Assembly: GCF_012913485.1 (NCBI RefSeq)
Contig: NZ_CP051774.1
Coordinates: forward strand, 1,302,001 to 1,366,000
DNA from: Luteolibacter luteus
GTDB taxonomy: Bacteria; Verrucomicrobiota; Verrucomicrobiia; Verrucomicrobiales; Akkermansiaceae
Reading direction: 5' to 3'
Length of the DNA stretch: 64,000 nucleotides
A program made the translations under genes and the position numbers. Each line of letters opens with the position of its first letter. Positions within the stretch are counted from its first letter, which is position 1. Shown here one piece after another: positions 15,387 to 24,114 of the stretch. The notes below the pieces were generated by a model. The model was not told the origin of the DNA, did not search any database, and worked only from the letters and a program-made list of their open reading frames with translations.

Positions 15387-16019
15387 TCAGAGGATATCGG
15401 AGTCCGCCCATTTTTGTTTGAAGGCTGGATGAACAAACTCTGTGGCGAAAGCTGCATGGAACTCGATCATGACTTCGTTCTTCCAATTGACCTTTGGGGC
15501 AACTTCCGGGCGCAGGTGCGCCCTCACGAGTCCTTTCCTCTCCACGTTCCCCAGTCCGTCGACGAAGTTTGACCATGCAGCGACCTCAAACTGGCCCACT
15601 TTGAGCCCCTCTGGGTGGCAGAGTGCTGCGAGGCGGATGATCGATCGCTGCAGGCTAGCTGCTCCTGGGTTCTCATCGAAGACGTTAATAATGATGTTCC
15701 AGGTGCCCGTGGTGTCTTGGGTGACGAAGACCCTTTCGAACCTATCGCCGAATTCCTTCCGTGCTAGTTCTTCAACTTGCTCGGGGAGCGATGGCGCGGG
15801 TGGGCTTTCGGCAGGTGCTTGCACTGTTGCCGGTGGACGTTTCTCCGGCCTCGTGACCGGAGTTGCTGGACCCTGCTCAGTCTGCGGCGATGGCGATACG
15901 AGAGCACCAATGACGGCCATAAGGATCAACGCGCCCAGAGAGCACCCCGTGATGATCAGGAGTAAACGGAGACATCCGCTTTTCTTCTTGGGCGCGGCAG
16001 GCATGGGCGGAGGTGTCAT
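15387..16019 (-). CDS. Membrane-anchored hypothetical protein
   Basis: 210 aa from the ATG at 16019 (16028 also possible). A Pro-rich N-terminus and KKKSG precede one transmembrane helix (about residues 18-43, LRLLLIITGCSLGALILMAV), a Pro/Thr/Ala-rich linker, and a soluble alpha/beta domain (EFGDRFERVFVTQDTTGTWN). It converges with the repressor (1-bp gap), beside the integrase, the position where lysogenic-conversion or superinfection-exclusion genes are often found. That role is inference. Confidence 0.55.
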   Translation of the reverse strand: MTPPPMPAAPKKKSGCLRLLLIITGCSLGALILMAVIGALVSPSPQTEQGPATPVTRPEKRPPATVQAPAESPPAPSLPEQVEELARKEFGDRFERVFVTQDTTGTWNIIINVFDENPGAASLQRSIIRLAALCHPEGLKVGQFEVAAWSNFVDGLGNVERKGLVRAHLRPEVAPKVNWKNEVMIEFHAAFATEFVHPAFKQKWADSDIL

Positions 16020-16089
16020 GGTCGGCATGCATTTCCCAAAACAACTTGGGTGGGGTCAAGCCACCTGAACGCGTAACCCGACAGATATC

Positions 16090-17427
16090 ATGGCGGCTCC
16101 CGAGCGGAAAACCTTCACCGTGGAACGCAACAATGCGTTCCTGACCTGCTATCCATGGAAGCACCCGACGACGGGAAAGTGGAAGTGGCGCTACGGCTGG
16201 CGCAAGCGGGAGGACGAAGCTTGGAAGTATGTGACCCGCTCCACGAAGGAGAGGATCAAGGACAGCGCTTGGGAGAAGCTGGGGGAGATCAGCGAGGGCG
16301 GGATCATCTGGAGCGACCTTTCCCCGGAGGTGAGGCGCTTCCTGGAGGATGTGCATCGCCTGACGAAGCCGGCGGACTATCCTGCCGTCCTCGCCTTGCT
16401 AGAGACGCGCAACCGGAGCGCGGAGATCGTGGAGAGCGTGAAGCGCTTCCTCGCATGGAAGATCAGCAACAAGGGCGAGGAGACGCGGCACCTGGGCAAC
16501 ATGAAAAGGGTGCTCGATCCGATGGCGGAGAGCTTCAAGGGGCGCTCGATCGCGGATATCCATGATGCCGATTTGATGGGCTGGTGGAAGTCGCGCGTGA
16601 CACGCAGGGACGAGAAGGGCGAGCCGATGAAGGACGCGGAGGGCAGGCCGGTCTACCTGAGCAAGAAGAGTTGCAACGACGTGCGGGCGGTGCTGGTGGA
16701 GTTTTGGAACTGGGCGATTCTTGAGAAGCTGCACCCGAAGGAATCGACGCCGGCTGACAAGCTGCCGCGGCAGGAGCTGGATAATCATGAGCGCCGCGTG
16801 CTGACGCCGCAGGAGATGGTGGCGGTATTCGATACCATTTCCGAGGAGTGGCGAGCCTGGGCAGTGCTAGGGGCTTTCTGCGGCCTGCGGCCTGAGGAGA
16901 TCGCGCCGGCGGAGCGGAAGGGATATTCGAAGGGCAACAAGCGCGGGATCCGCTGCGAGGAGATCGATTTCCGTTTCAAGGTGATCCGTCTGCCCGCCGA
17001 GGTGTCGAAGGGTGGCAAGCGTCCGAGGAACGTGCCGCTGTGCGATGCGGCGCTGGCTTGGCTCGCATGGGCCGGCATCAAACCTGGCATGACAGGTCCG
17101 GTGTGCCGGCGTAATCCCTGCGAGCGTCCGAAGAAGGAGCCGGAGACGATTCGGATCGGGAAAGAGGTCTTCAAGACCGGCTGGCCGCAGGATGCTTTGC
17201 GACACTCCTACGGTTCTTACAGGAATGCGTTGATTCGGAACATGCCTGCCGTTGCAGAAGAGATGGGAACCAGCGTGGCGATGCTCAACCGGCATTACCA
17301 CAACCCCAAGGCTTTAGAGGAGGGCCAAGAGTGGTTTGCACTCCGTCCCAAGGGGTTCCGATGTGTTCCGATGGAAGCGAGCTTGGGTAGCAAATCCGAG
17401 GTAATTTCCCGGAAATCATTTCCTTGA
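16090..17427 (+). CDS. Tyrosine recombinase (phage integrase)
   Basis: 445 aa. The C-terminal catalytic domain shows the expected residues: Arg in GAFCGLRPEEI, the HxxR-type box in DALRHSYGSY, and the Tyr nucleophile in MLNRHYHN. The N-terminal half has the core-binding helices (VKRFLAWKISNKGEETRHLG). The gene reads toward a tRNA 3' fragment 20 bp beyond its stop, which marks it as the integrase of this element. The start ATG at 16090 has a divergent neighbour 70 bp upstream. Confidence 0.9.
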   Translation: MAAPERKTFTVERNNAFLTCYPWKHPTTGKWKWRYGWRKREDEAWKYVTRSTKERIKDSAWEKLGEISEGGIIWSDLSPEVRRFLEDVHRLTKPADYPAVLALLETRNRSAEIVESVKRFLAWKISNKGEETRHLGNMKRVLDPMAESFKGRSIADIHDADLMGWWKSRVTRRDEKGEPMKDAEGRPVYLSKKSCNDVRAVLVEFWNWAILEKLHPKESTPADKLPRQELDNHERRVLTPQEMVAVFDTISEEWRAWAVLGAFCGLRPEEIAPAERKGYSKGNKRGIRCEEIDFRFKVIRLPAEVSKGGKRPRNVPLCDAALAWLAWAGIKPGMTGPVCRRNPCERPKKEPETIRIGKEVFKTGWPQDALRHSYGSYRNALIRNMPAVAEEMGTSVAMLNRHYHNPKALEEGQEWFALRPKGFRCVPMEASLGSKSEVISRKSFP

Positions 17428-17446
17428 AAATAAGGGGGGTGGGGTC

Positions 17447-17500
17447 TTATGACTGTTCATAAGCATCCGTCGTGAGCAGGTTCGAGTCCTGTTCCCGGCA
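17447..17500 (+). other. attR-like site: 3' end of a tRNA gene
   Basis: The sequence 17476-17500 folds as the T arm and acceptor strand of a tRNA: GCAGG-TTCGAGT-CCTGT followed by TCCCGGC and the discriminator A. The preceding 17447-17464 (CTTATGA-CTGT-TCATAAG) is a perfect 7-bp inverted repeat. There is no 5' half. The implied acceptor partner GCCGGGA is most like tRNA-Leu, but identity is uncertain. Orientation means the integrated element lies to the left, so the intact tRNA should be outside the window. Confidence 0.75.
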
Positions 17501-17516
17501 CCTCCAAAAACACGCC

Positions 17517-17723
17517 ATGAACGAGCTGAAAGAAAAGCTGGTGGCTCTCGGTCTCAGTGCCGAGCAAGCCGAAGGAGCGCTCAGAACAGTGGGCGAATTC
17601 GTGAAGTCGAAACTGCCTGTGGAATACCAAGGCATGGTGGACTCGCTGATGGCCGGCCAAACGCCGGACCTCTCCGCTCTGGGCGGCGGCATCCTCGACA
17701 AAGTAAAAGGGATGTTCGGTTAA
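17517..17723 (+). CDS. Small helical protein
   Basis: 68 aa from the ATG at 17517. The frame is open upstream through the tRNA fragment, which cannot be coding. All-helical, ending in GGGILDKVKGMFG. Similar short helical proteins occur in Verrucomicrobiota with no assigned function. It is the first gene outside the prophage and is followed by a terminator. Confidence 0.7.
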   Translation: MNELKEKLVALGLSAEQAEGALRTVGEFVKSKLPVEYQGMVDSLMAGQTPDLSALGGGILDKVKGMFG

Positions 17724-17742
17724 GAACACCCCTCTCCGATCT

Positions 17743-17779
17743 CCCGCCGCGACATCATTTGGTGTGCGGCGGGTTTTTT
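17743..17779 (+). terminator. Rho-independent terminator
   Basis: CCCGCCGC (17743-17750) and GCGGCGGG (17766-17773) form a perfect stem followed by six T residues, 20 bp after the stop at 17723. Confidence 0.8.
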
Positions 17780-17821
17780 CTAGCCGGGCGGAGCATTTGA
17801 AGTCCCGCCCGAGGCACATGC

Positions 17822-19147
17822 TCAGGATTCGGAGAGCAGCTTGCCCTCGAGTTCCTCCAGCGGCACTCCCTTGGTTTCGGGCACCATCAGCTTCACCCAG
17901 ATGAGCTGAAGCACCATCATCCCGGCGAAGAAGAGGAACACCGTTCCGGGGTGGAATTCGTCCACCATCTTCGGGAAGAAGGTCGTGAGCAGCGCCGCGA
18001 AAATCCAGTGCGTGAAGCTTCCCAGCGATTGTCCGGTGGCGCGATGCTCGTTCGGGAAAATCTCCGAGATGAAAACCCAGATGACCGCTCCCTGCCCAAT
18101 CGCATGCGCGGCGATGAAGGCGAAGATGCAGGCAGGAACGATCGCGTAGTTATGCGAGTAGAAGGCCCAAGCCACCAGCCCCAGTGAAATGATGTAGCCG
18201 AAGGACCCGATGTAGAGCAGCGTGCGCCGCCCCAAGCGATCGATCAGCCAGAGTCCGACAAAAGTGAAGATCAGGTTGGTCACGCCGATGCCAATCGATT
18301 GCAGCATGGCAGCCTTCGCTCCGAGTCCTGTCATTTCGAAGATCCGCGGCGCGAAGTAGAGGATCGCATTGATACCGGAGAGCTGGTTGAAGAAGGCGAT
18401 CAGGAACGCCAGGATGATCGGAACCTTCAGGCGCTTGGACCAGAAGGGACCTGCCGGTGCACCATGGGAGGAGTGCGCGGAAATGCTGTCCGCCGTTGCC
18501 TCGATCTCCGCAGGCGTCGCCTCCGGCGAAATCATCTTCAGCACTTCGATCGCCTTCTTCCGGTCGTTCTTCTTGCTGATCAGCCAGCGGGGACTCTCGG
18601 GCAAGGAGAAGCACATCAGGGTGTAGAATACGGACGGGAAAGCCATCACGCCCAGCATCCAGCGCCAGGAATTCTCACCGATTCCTGCCAGCAGGGTATT
18701 CGAGATGAAGGCCACCACGATACCCAGGACGATGTTGAACTGGAACAAGCCCGCAAGACGACCACGCTTCTCCGGAGGTGAAATCTCGGAGATGAACAAG
18801 GGCGAGGCAACAGTCGAGATGCCGATGCCGAGTCCCCCGAGGAACCGGGCGATGAAGAAGGTGTAAACGTCATGGGCAAGCGCCGAGCCAATCGCGGAGA
18901 TCAAGTAGAGCACGCCGATCCACAGCAGGGTCTTCTTCCGGCCGAAGGCCTGGGTGGGCCACCCGCCGATCAGGGATCCTACCACGGTCCCGTACAGCGC
19001 CGCACCGATCGCAGCACCGTGTGCCCATGCATTGAGCTGCCAGAGTTTCTGGATCGTCTGCTCCGCACCGGAGATGACGACGGTATCAAAGCCAAACAAG
19101 AACCCGGCGAGCGCCGAGGTGATGGACCATAAGAATAGTTTGTTCAT
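17822..19147 (-). CDS. Sugar porter family MFS transporter
   Basis: 441 aa with about 12 hydrophobic spans. Sugar porter signatures are present: FGFDTVVISG in helix 1, GRKKTL between helices 2 and 3, PESPRWLISK before the central loop, and the final PETKGVPLEELE. This family imports hexoses or pentoses, usually with protons, across the inner membrane. Same strand as the PfkB kinase gene 250 bp upstream, so the pair may import and phosphorylate one sugar, perhaps fructose. Substrate not determinable. Confidence 0.92.
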   Translation of the reverse strand: MNKLFLWSITSALAGFLFGFDTVVISGAEQTIQKLWQLNAWAHGAAIGAALYGTVVGSLIGGWPTQAFGRKKTLLWIGVLYLISAIGSALAHDVYTFFIARFLGGLGIGISTVASPLFISEISPPEKRGRLAGLFQFNIVLGIVVAFISNTLLAGIGENSWRWMLGVMAFPSVFYTLMCFSLPESPRWLISKKNDRKKAIEVLKMISPEATPAEIEATADSISAHSSHGAPAGPFWSKRLKVPIILAFLIAFFNQLSGINAILYFAPRIFEMTGLGAKAAMLQSIGIGVTNLIFTFVGLWLIDRLGRRTLLYIGSFGYIISLGLVAWAFYSHNYAIVPACIFAFIAAHAIGQGAVIWVFISEIFPNEHRATGQSLGSFTHWIFAALLTTFFPKMVDEFHPGTVFLFFAGMMVLQLIWVKLMVPETKGVPLEELEGKLLSES

Positions 19148-19299
19148 GGGTTTGAAGAACTGGCCGTGGATGGAAACAAAAGGATCTCGCGAGAGAAAGG
19201 AAAGGGTATTCGGGATTCTACCGGCTTCACCGGTCCTCTTGTATGGTCGCTTTCGTGGGTGATCTGGAACGGAGGGAAAAAGGGTTGGGTTTCACCGGA

Positions 19300-19367
19300 C
19301 CGATCCTTCTTTCCCAAGCGAAGGATCGGCCGGCAAGTCCCGGCCTGCCACCCTAAGGCAGGCCGGG
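19300..19367. repeat. Two consecutive hairpins between kinase and porter genes
   Basis: CCGATCCTTC/GAAGGATCGG (19300-19309, 19320-19329) and CCCGGCCTGCC/GGCAGGCCGGG (19339-19349, 19357-19367). They follow the kinase stop on the minus strand. No long T run, so they may act as mRNA stabilisers or weak terminators separating kinase from porter expression. Confidence 0.55.
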
Positions 19368-19397
19368 CATTGTTTAACCCGGAAGAGTCATGGCGTG

Positions 19398-20378
19398 TTA
19401 GATCCGCTGGGCTTGGATTTCATGCGCGGGCCTTGATGGGCAAGAGTCAGGGGCCTCGCTCGCCCCATGGGAAAAACCGCTGTCCTCCTCGCGTTGCAGG
19501 AACTGTTCACGCAGCCCCTGCGGCAGTTGGGGAATCGCCCCGACACAGGAGCACACATAGGCAGCTACTTCGTTGGCCGCCTCGGAAATGCGTTGGAGCG
19601 GCCAGCCAAGCAACAGCCCGAGCGTGACGGCTGCCGTGAAGGAGTCTCCGGCACCAATGGTGTCCTTCACCTCCGCACGCAGTCCCGGATGCTCATGCCA
19701 ATCCCTGCGATCCCGGAGAATGCTTCCGGCCGCGCCACGGGTGTAGGCGATCATCCTCAGCTCGTAGCGATCGAGCAGCGTCCCAAGCTGATCCTGCACC
19801 GAGCCCTCCAAGGAGAGCATTCCCGCAATCACGGGCAGTTCGCTATCGCTCAGCTTCAGTACATTCACCATTTGGAGCGACTCGTGGATCAGCTCGGCGG
19901 AAAAGAAATTCTGGCGGAGATTTACGTCGAAGATTCTCAGGGCGGTGGTCGGCGTTGCCTGAACCAGACGCTGGATCGCTTCGCGTGACTCGGAAGCCCG
20001 CTGACCCAAGGTTCCGAAGCACACCGCATCCGCGTCCCCCATCAGGGTGAACAGCGAAGGATCCACCCGCATACAGTCCCATGCCACCCCACTGAGGATC
20101 GTGTAAGTCGGCTGGCCATCGGTGCCGAGTTCGACTTCCACCGTTCCCGTGGGATGGTTTTCATCTCTTGAGATCCCTGCGGTCGTAATTCCCAATTCAC
20201 CCAGGCTACGGATCAAGCCTTCACCCAGCTCATCCTGACCGACACGACTCACGATGCGGGAATCCGCTCCGAGCGAGCGGGCATGGCAGGCAAAATTCGC
20301 GGGCGCGCCGCCCATGCGCGGACCAGACGGGAGCACATCCCACAGCAATTCACCGATACCGATGACTTTGGGTTTCAT
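19398..20378 (-). CDS. PfkB-family carbohydrate kinase (fructokinase-like)
   Basis: 326 aa, typical for the family. N-terminal substrate signature GELLWDVLPSG...GGAPANFACHARSLG, and C-terminal catalytic signature DTIGAGDSFTAA with the GAGD anion hole and catalytic Asp. It phosphorylates a sugar, probably fructose, with ATP. It is divergent from the GntR/LacI-type regulator with about 150 bp between them, and upstream of a sugar porter, consistent with a regulated sugar-uptake unit. Confidence 0.88.
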   Translation of the reverse strand: MKPKVIGIGELLWDVLPSGPRMGGAPANFACHARSLGADSRIVSRVGQDELGEGLIRSLGELGITTAGISRDENHPTGTVEVELGTDGQPTYTILSGVAWDCMRVDPSLFTLMGDADAVCFGTLGQRASESREAIQRLVQATPTTALRIFDVNLRQNFFSAELIHESLQMVNVLKLSDSELPVIAGMLSLEGSVQDQLGTLLDRYELRMIAYTRGAAGSILRDRRDWHEHPGLRAEVKDTIGAGDSFTAAVTLGLLLGWPLQRISEAANEVAAYVCSCVGAIPQLPQGLREQFLQREEDSGFSHGASEAPDSCPSRPAHEIQAQRI

Positions 20379-20485
20379 GATTGGGTTTCACACCAGAGAA
20401 CCGGAAACCGGTCCCTGTGGGTTGGCGGGAAGCCTTGGCGGCTTGCCCGGGATCCTGAAAATCGAAACTAACCAATCTGCAAATT

Positions 20486-20501
20486 ACTTGACCTGACAAG
20501 T
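20486..20501. promoter_or_regulatory. Candidate operator of the GntR/LacI-type regulator
   Basis: ACTTGACCTGACAAGT is a near-palindrome (ACTTGAC/GACAAGT) in the intergenic region between the divergent kinase and regulator genes, 26 bp before the regulator ATG. A likely binding site for the regulator or part of a promoter (TTGACC). Confidence 0.45.
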
Positions 20502-20527
20502 TGACGAAGCTGTCATCCTCAAAACCC

Positions 20528-21649
20528 ATGGATGAACTTGGAAACCCATCGGTGCGCTTCCCCGAAATCGCACGCCAATTGCGCGAGGAGGTCCTGTCAG
20601 GCCGCTACGGCGCGGAAGGACGCATGCCTAGCGAGGCCCAGTTGGTTCGCCGCTTCGGTGTTTCCCGGCCCACTGTGGCGCGGGCATTGAGGGTCTTGGC
20701 CGATGAAGGATTGCTCGAGCGGCGTGCAGGCTCCGGGACTTTCGCCCGCCAGGATGCGAAAGCCCGGACCACCAGCAAGCTGCTGGCCTTGCTCGTCCCC
20801 GGCCTCGGAAATACCGAGATCTTCCAGCTGATCTGCGGCGAGCTCGCCAGCCTCGCCCGCATGCATGACTACGGTCTCGTCTGGGGCGGCTCGGACGTAC
20901 CTCGCTTGGATCCCGATCTGAGCCTGCAACAAACGAGACAGCTTTGCGCCCAATTCATTGAGCGCGGGGTAGCAGGCGTGTTTTTCGCCCCGCATGAACT
21001 TGTAAAGGAGAAGGAGGAAGCCAATCGCGAGATGGCCGTGATGTTGCGGGAAGCAGGCATTCCCGTGATCCTTCTGGATCGGGACCTGACACCCTTCCCT
21101 CTCCGAAGCGATTTCGATCTCGTAGGCATCGACAACTTGGCCGGCGGCTACCTGCTGGCAGAGCATCTCTTGAAGCTCGGCTGCTCGAATATCCATTTCG
21201 TCGCGCGCCCGCTCTCAGCACCCACCGTGGAGGCACGCATCGCTGGCGTCCGCGAAGCACTGGCCCGGCGCAATGTCGAGCCGGAGGCAGGGTGGATTCA
21301 CATCGGGGACTTCGAGGACCGGAAGTTCGTGCGCAGCCTGACGGGATCGCGCCTGCCGGATGCCTATGTCTGTGCAAACGACCACACTGCGGCGCAATTG
21401 ATGCGCGAGCTCCATCAGGCCCGCATCCAGGTCCCGCAGGATGTTCGTGTGGTCGGCTTCGACGATGTGAAGTTCTCCACCCTCGTCACCCCGCCGCTGA
21501 CGACCGTGCAGCAGCCATGCCGCGAGATCGCGCTCGTCGCCTTCCGGGCGATGATGGATCGCTTGGCAGATGCCACCTTGCCCGCTTGCCAGCTCACGGT
21601 CCCACCACGGCTGGTGATCCGCGATTCCTGCGGGGCCTACTTGAAATAG
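20528..21649 (+). CDS. GntR-headed LacI-type transcriptional regulator
   Basis: 373 aa from the ATG at 20528; the frame opens at a TTG at 20501 but that lies inside the candidate operator. Residues about 10-75 are a GntR winged helix (IARQLREEVLSGRYGAEGRM and RRFGVSRPTVARALRVLADEG). The rest is a LacI/periplasmic-binding effector domain (GVAGVFFAP, GIPVILLDRDL, DLVGIDNLAGGY, DVRVVGFDDVKFS). A sugar-type ligand is expected. It is divergent from the PfkB kinase and converges (6 bp) with the dehydrogenase. Confidence 0.9.
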   Translation: MDELGNPSVRFPEIARQLREEVLSGRYGAEGRMPSEAQLVRRFGVSRPTVARALRVLADEGLLERRAGSGTFARQDAKARTTSKLLALLVPGLGNTEIFQLICGELASLARMHDYGLVWGGSDVPRLDPDLSLQQTRQLCAQFIERGVAGVFFAPHELVKEKEEANREMAVMLREAGIPVILLDRDLTPFPLRSDFDLVGIDNLAGGYLLAEHLLKLGCSNIHFVARPLSAPTVEARIAGVREALARRNVEPEAGWIHIGDFEDRKFVRSLTGSRLPDAYVCANDHTAAQLMRELHQARIQVPQDVRVVGFDDVKFSTLVTPPLTTVQQPCREIALVAFRAMMDRLADATLPACQLTVPPRLVIRDSCGAYLK

Positions 21650-21655
21650 CCCCGC

Positions 21656-22750
21656 TTAGGGGATCACCGCGGTGCGCAGGCCCGGACGATCCGAAGAAGA
21701 CGCGAATGCCGCTTCGATATCGGAGAGGGTGAAGCTTTCACCGTGCAGCAACTCGAAGGGAAAGACATCCTTCGAGGTGCTCAGGAAATCGAGGGCCGTC
21801 ACCAGGTCATCAGGCGCATAATTGTGCAGGCCGTGTATCGTCAGCATCCGGCGCACCAGTTCGTTGGGATCGATCTCCACCTTCCCTCCCGGCGTAGTGG
21901 TCCCGGCAATCACCGAAACACCACCAGTGCGCGTTACCGCGAAAGCGCCCGCCACTGCAGCCGCGGAACCGGAAAACTCGAGGGTCACGTCCGCACCGCG
22001 GCCATTCGTAAGATCTCGGAGATCGGAGAGCAGATCCGCCGGTTCGCAGAAGATTCCGGAGCCGAATCGCTTCGCGAAAGGTGCCCGTGAAGGGTCGATA
22101 TCGCAGGCGACCACTTCCTTTGCACCCAAGCGGCGCGCCATCGCGGCTGCTGTCAAACCGAGCACTCCACAGCCGAGCACCGCCACGGTCGCACCTTCCA
22201 CCGGGCCGGCCAATCGCATCGCCGCTGCAACCGTCGCCACCGCACAATTCGCCGGCGCCGCCAAGGCATCCGAAAGATCATCCGGCAATCTCACGATGCC
22301 AGTGCCTGCATTCAACAAGCAGCATTCGGCGAAACCACCGCTGAACTCCCGGCCCGGTGAGATCGAGCTGTGCCCGTATTTGAAAAGGTGCTCGCACTTC
22401 TGGGGCAGCCCGCGAATGCAGAAGAAACATTCTCCACAGGAAGCCGCCAGCGTCCATGTGATGCGGTCGCCTTCCTTCAGAGGCTCGCCGCGAAGATCGA
22501 TGCGCGGTGCCCCCGCTCCGAATGTCACGATCCTTCCCACGATCTCGTGCCCGAGCACGCAGGGCACCGGCTCCTGGCGCCGGCCATGCCAGGTATGCAG
22601 GTCGCTCCCACAGATCGTGCTGCAACTGACATCCACCAGCACCTCGCCCTTTCCCGGCGACGGGATCGGAAACTCTTCAAGACGAAAGGGCTCTCCGGGA
22701 CCGGAGAAAACAGCGGCGAGAGCGCGTGCACTGGAGCGTTCGGTATTCAT
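21656..22750 (-). CDS. Zinc-dependent dehydrogenase, phosphonate-associated family type
   Basis: 364 aa. Medium-chain dehydrogenase with the catalytic zinc site CSTICGSDLHTWHGRR and GHEIVG, and the structural zinc site CGECFFCIRGLPQKCEH. A Rossmann region follows (VAVLGCGVLGLTAAAMARRLGA). The strings GDRITWTLAASCGECFFC and CEHLFKYGHSS match what I recall of the phosphonate-catabolism-associated alcohol dehydrogenase family (TIGR03366). ATGA overlap with the organophosphate-type transporter upstream, so one operon. No C-P lyase gene is present in the window, so the substrate is open. Confidence 0.85.
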   Translation of the reverse strand: MNTERSSARALAAVFSGPGEPFRLEEFPIPSPGKGEVLVDVSCSTICGSDLHTWHGRRQEPVPCVLGHEIVGRIVTFGAGAPRIDLRGEPLKEGDRITWTLAASCGECFFCIRGLPQKCEHLFKYGHSSISPGREFSGGFAECCLLNAGTGIVRLPDDLSDALAAPANCAVATVAAAMRLAGPVEGATVAVLGCGVLGLTAAAMARRLGAKEVVACDIDPSRAPFAKRFGSGIFCEPADLLSDLRDLTNGRGADVTLEFSGSAAAVAGAFAVTRTGGVSVIAGTTTPGGKVEIDPNELVRRMLTIHGLHNYAPDDLVTALDFLSTSKDVFPFELLHGESFTLSDIEAAFASSSDRPGLRTAVIP

Positions 22751-23994
22751 CGGGGCTTGCGGACAAAAGACATGAAGAGCGCACCGAGCACACAGGCCAC
22801 GGCGACCACGCGGAATACCATCTGCGTTTGGCCGGAGGTCTCGATGAAGTGGCCGATGATCGGCTCTCCCAGCCCGGCGAAGAGGTAGGCGAAGAAATTC
22901 ATCATCCCCACCCCGGTCCCGGCCAAGCGCTTGCCAAGCAGGTCCGGACAGAGCGCCCAGAAGGCAGACTGCGGGCCATAGACAAAGAAGCCGGTGAGAA
23001 AGAGCAGCGGAATCGCGATCACCGAAGAACGATCAAGAAAGGCCATCCCTGCCGCACACACCGCCGCGAAGAGCAGGAAGATGATCACCGGTGCAGAGCG
23101 CCCGCCGCGGAAGACCTTGTCGGAGATCCACCCCGCACTCACGGCACCAAGAGCCATGCCCACCGGCAGCGCCACGGAGATCCACTTCTGATCCGAGTCC
23201 TTCCAATCTTTCCCGAGGAAATGGACGGGCACCCATACCAACAGCCCATATCGGGCCAGATTCTGGAACCCGATGGCGATGCAGCCGAAGAGGAAAGGCT
23301 GGCACGTGAAGCCGACCTTGTAGCGCTCCCACCAGGTGAGATGACGCTCCGGATGCACGTGCGCCCGGGCGGAGTCTGCGTCCTCCGGAAGATCCGCGAA
23401 ACCTGCCTGTGACGGTCTCTCGCGCACCACCAGCCAGAAGACAAAGCACCCCAGCAGCATCAACACCACCGGCCCGCGGAAAATCCAGCGCCAGCCATGA
23501 TCCACCACCGTAGCCGCCATGACATAGGTGACCACCGAAGACATCCCGGCCGCAAAGGTGTAGAAGCCGAAAACACGTCCACGATAGCCCTTATCCCACC
23601 AATTTGAAAGAATCCGGCTACCGGGCGCCCACCCCATCGATTGCACGAAGCCATTTCCCGCCCACGGCAGCATCACACCCGCCAAGCCTCCGGCGAAGCT
23701 GGTGATCCAGTTCATTACGAAGGAGAGGATTCCACCGAGGCTCATCAAGCTCCGCCCACCGAAGCGGTCGGCCAGCTGCCCGTTGATCGCCTGCCCGACC
23801 GCATAGGACCAGAGCAAGGCGGTACTGCACCAGCCGAGTTGCGCCTTGGTCAGCCCGAACTCCTCGGCCATCCCGGGAATCGCGAAGCCGAAGTTCTGAC
23901 GACCCGTATAGTAGAAGAGGTAACAGAACATCACGGCCACGAGGGTCTTCACCCTCGCGCTCGCGAACTCCTTGCTTTGGTGGACATCCGTCAT
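22747..23994 (-). CDS. Organophosphate:phosphate antiporter-like MFS transporter (GlpT/UhpT family)
   Basis: 415 aa from the ATG at 23994; the frame extends to 24294 but that part overlaps the divergent peroxidase gene and is not membrane-like. About 12 spans; FCYLFYYTGRQNFGFAIPGM and WAPGSRILSNWWDKGYRGRV are characteristic of the organophosphate antiporter family, which exchanges glycerol-3-phosphate, hexose phosphates or phosphonates for phosphate. First gene of a two-gene operon with the dehydrogenase. Divergent from the peroxidase-PhoD operon. Confidence 0.88.
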   Translation of the reverse strand: MTDVHQSKEFASARVKTLVAVMFCYLFYYTGRQNFGFAIPGMAEEFGLTKAQLGWCSTALLWSYAVGQAINGQLADRFGGRSLMSLGGILSFVMNWITSFAGGLAGVMLPWAGNGFVQSMGWAPGSRILSNWWDKGYRGRVFGFYTFAAGMSSVVTYVMAATVVDHGWRWIFRGPVVLMLLGCFVFWLVVRERPSQAGFADLPEDADSARAHVHPERHLTWWERYKVGFTCQPFLFGCIAIGFQNLARYGLLVWVPVHFLGKDWKDSDQKWISVALPVGMALGAVSAGWISDKVFRGGRSAPVIIFLLFAAVCAAGMAFLDRSSVIAIPLLFLTGFFVYGPQSAFWALCPDLLGKRLAGTGVGMMNFFAYLFAGLGEPIIGHFIETSGQTQMVFRVVAVACVLGALFMSFVRKPR

Positions 23995-24114
23995 GGTGGT
24001 GCACCGGCCGACAGCCGATGTCCCTAAGCGACCTCTGTTTCTCTCCCAAGGAAAATGTTTCCTCGAAACGATTTTGTTGCATTTAGAGAAACCACTGCTA
24101 TCCCGGACGGCGGA

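Noticed and set aside
17447-17701. 84-aa minus-strand frame
   Set aside because: Its end reads through the tRNA fragment, a typical false frame.
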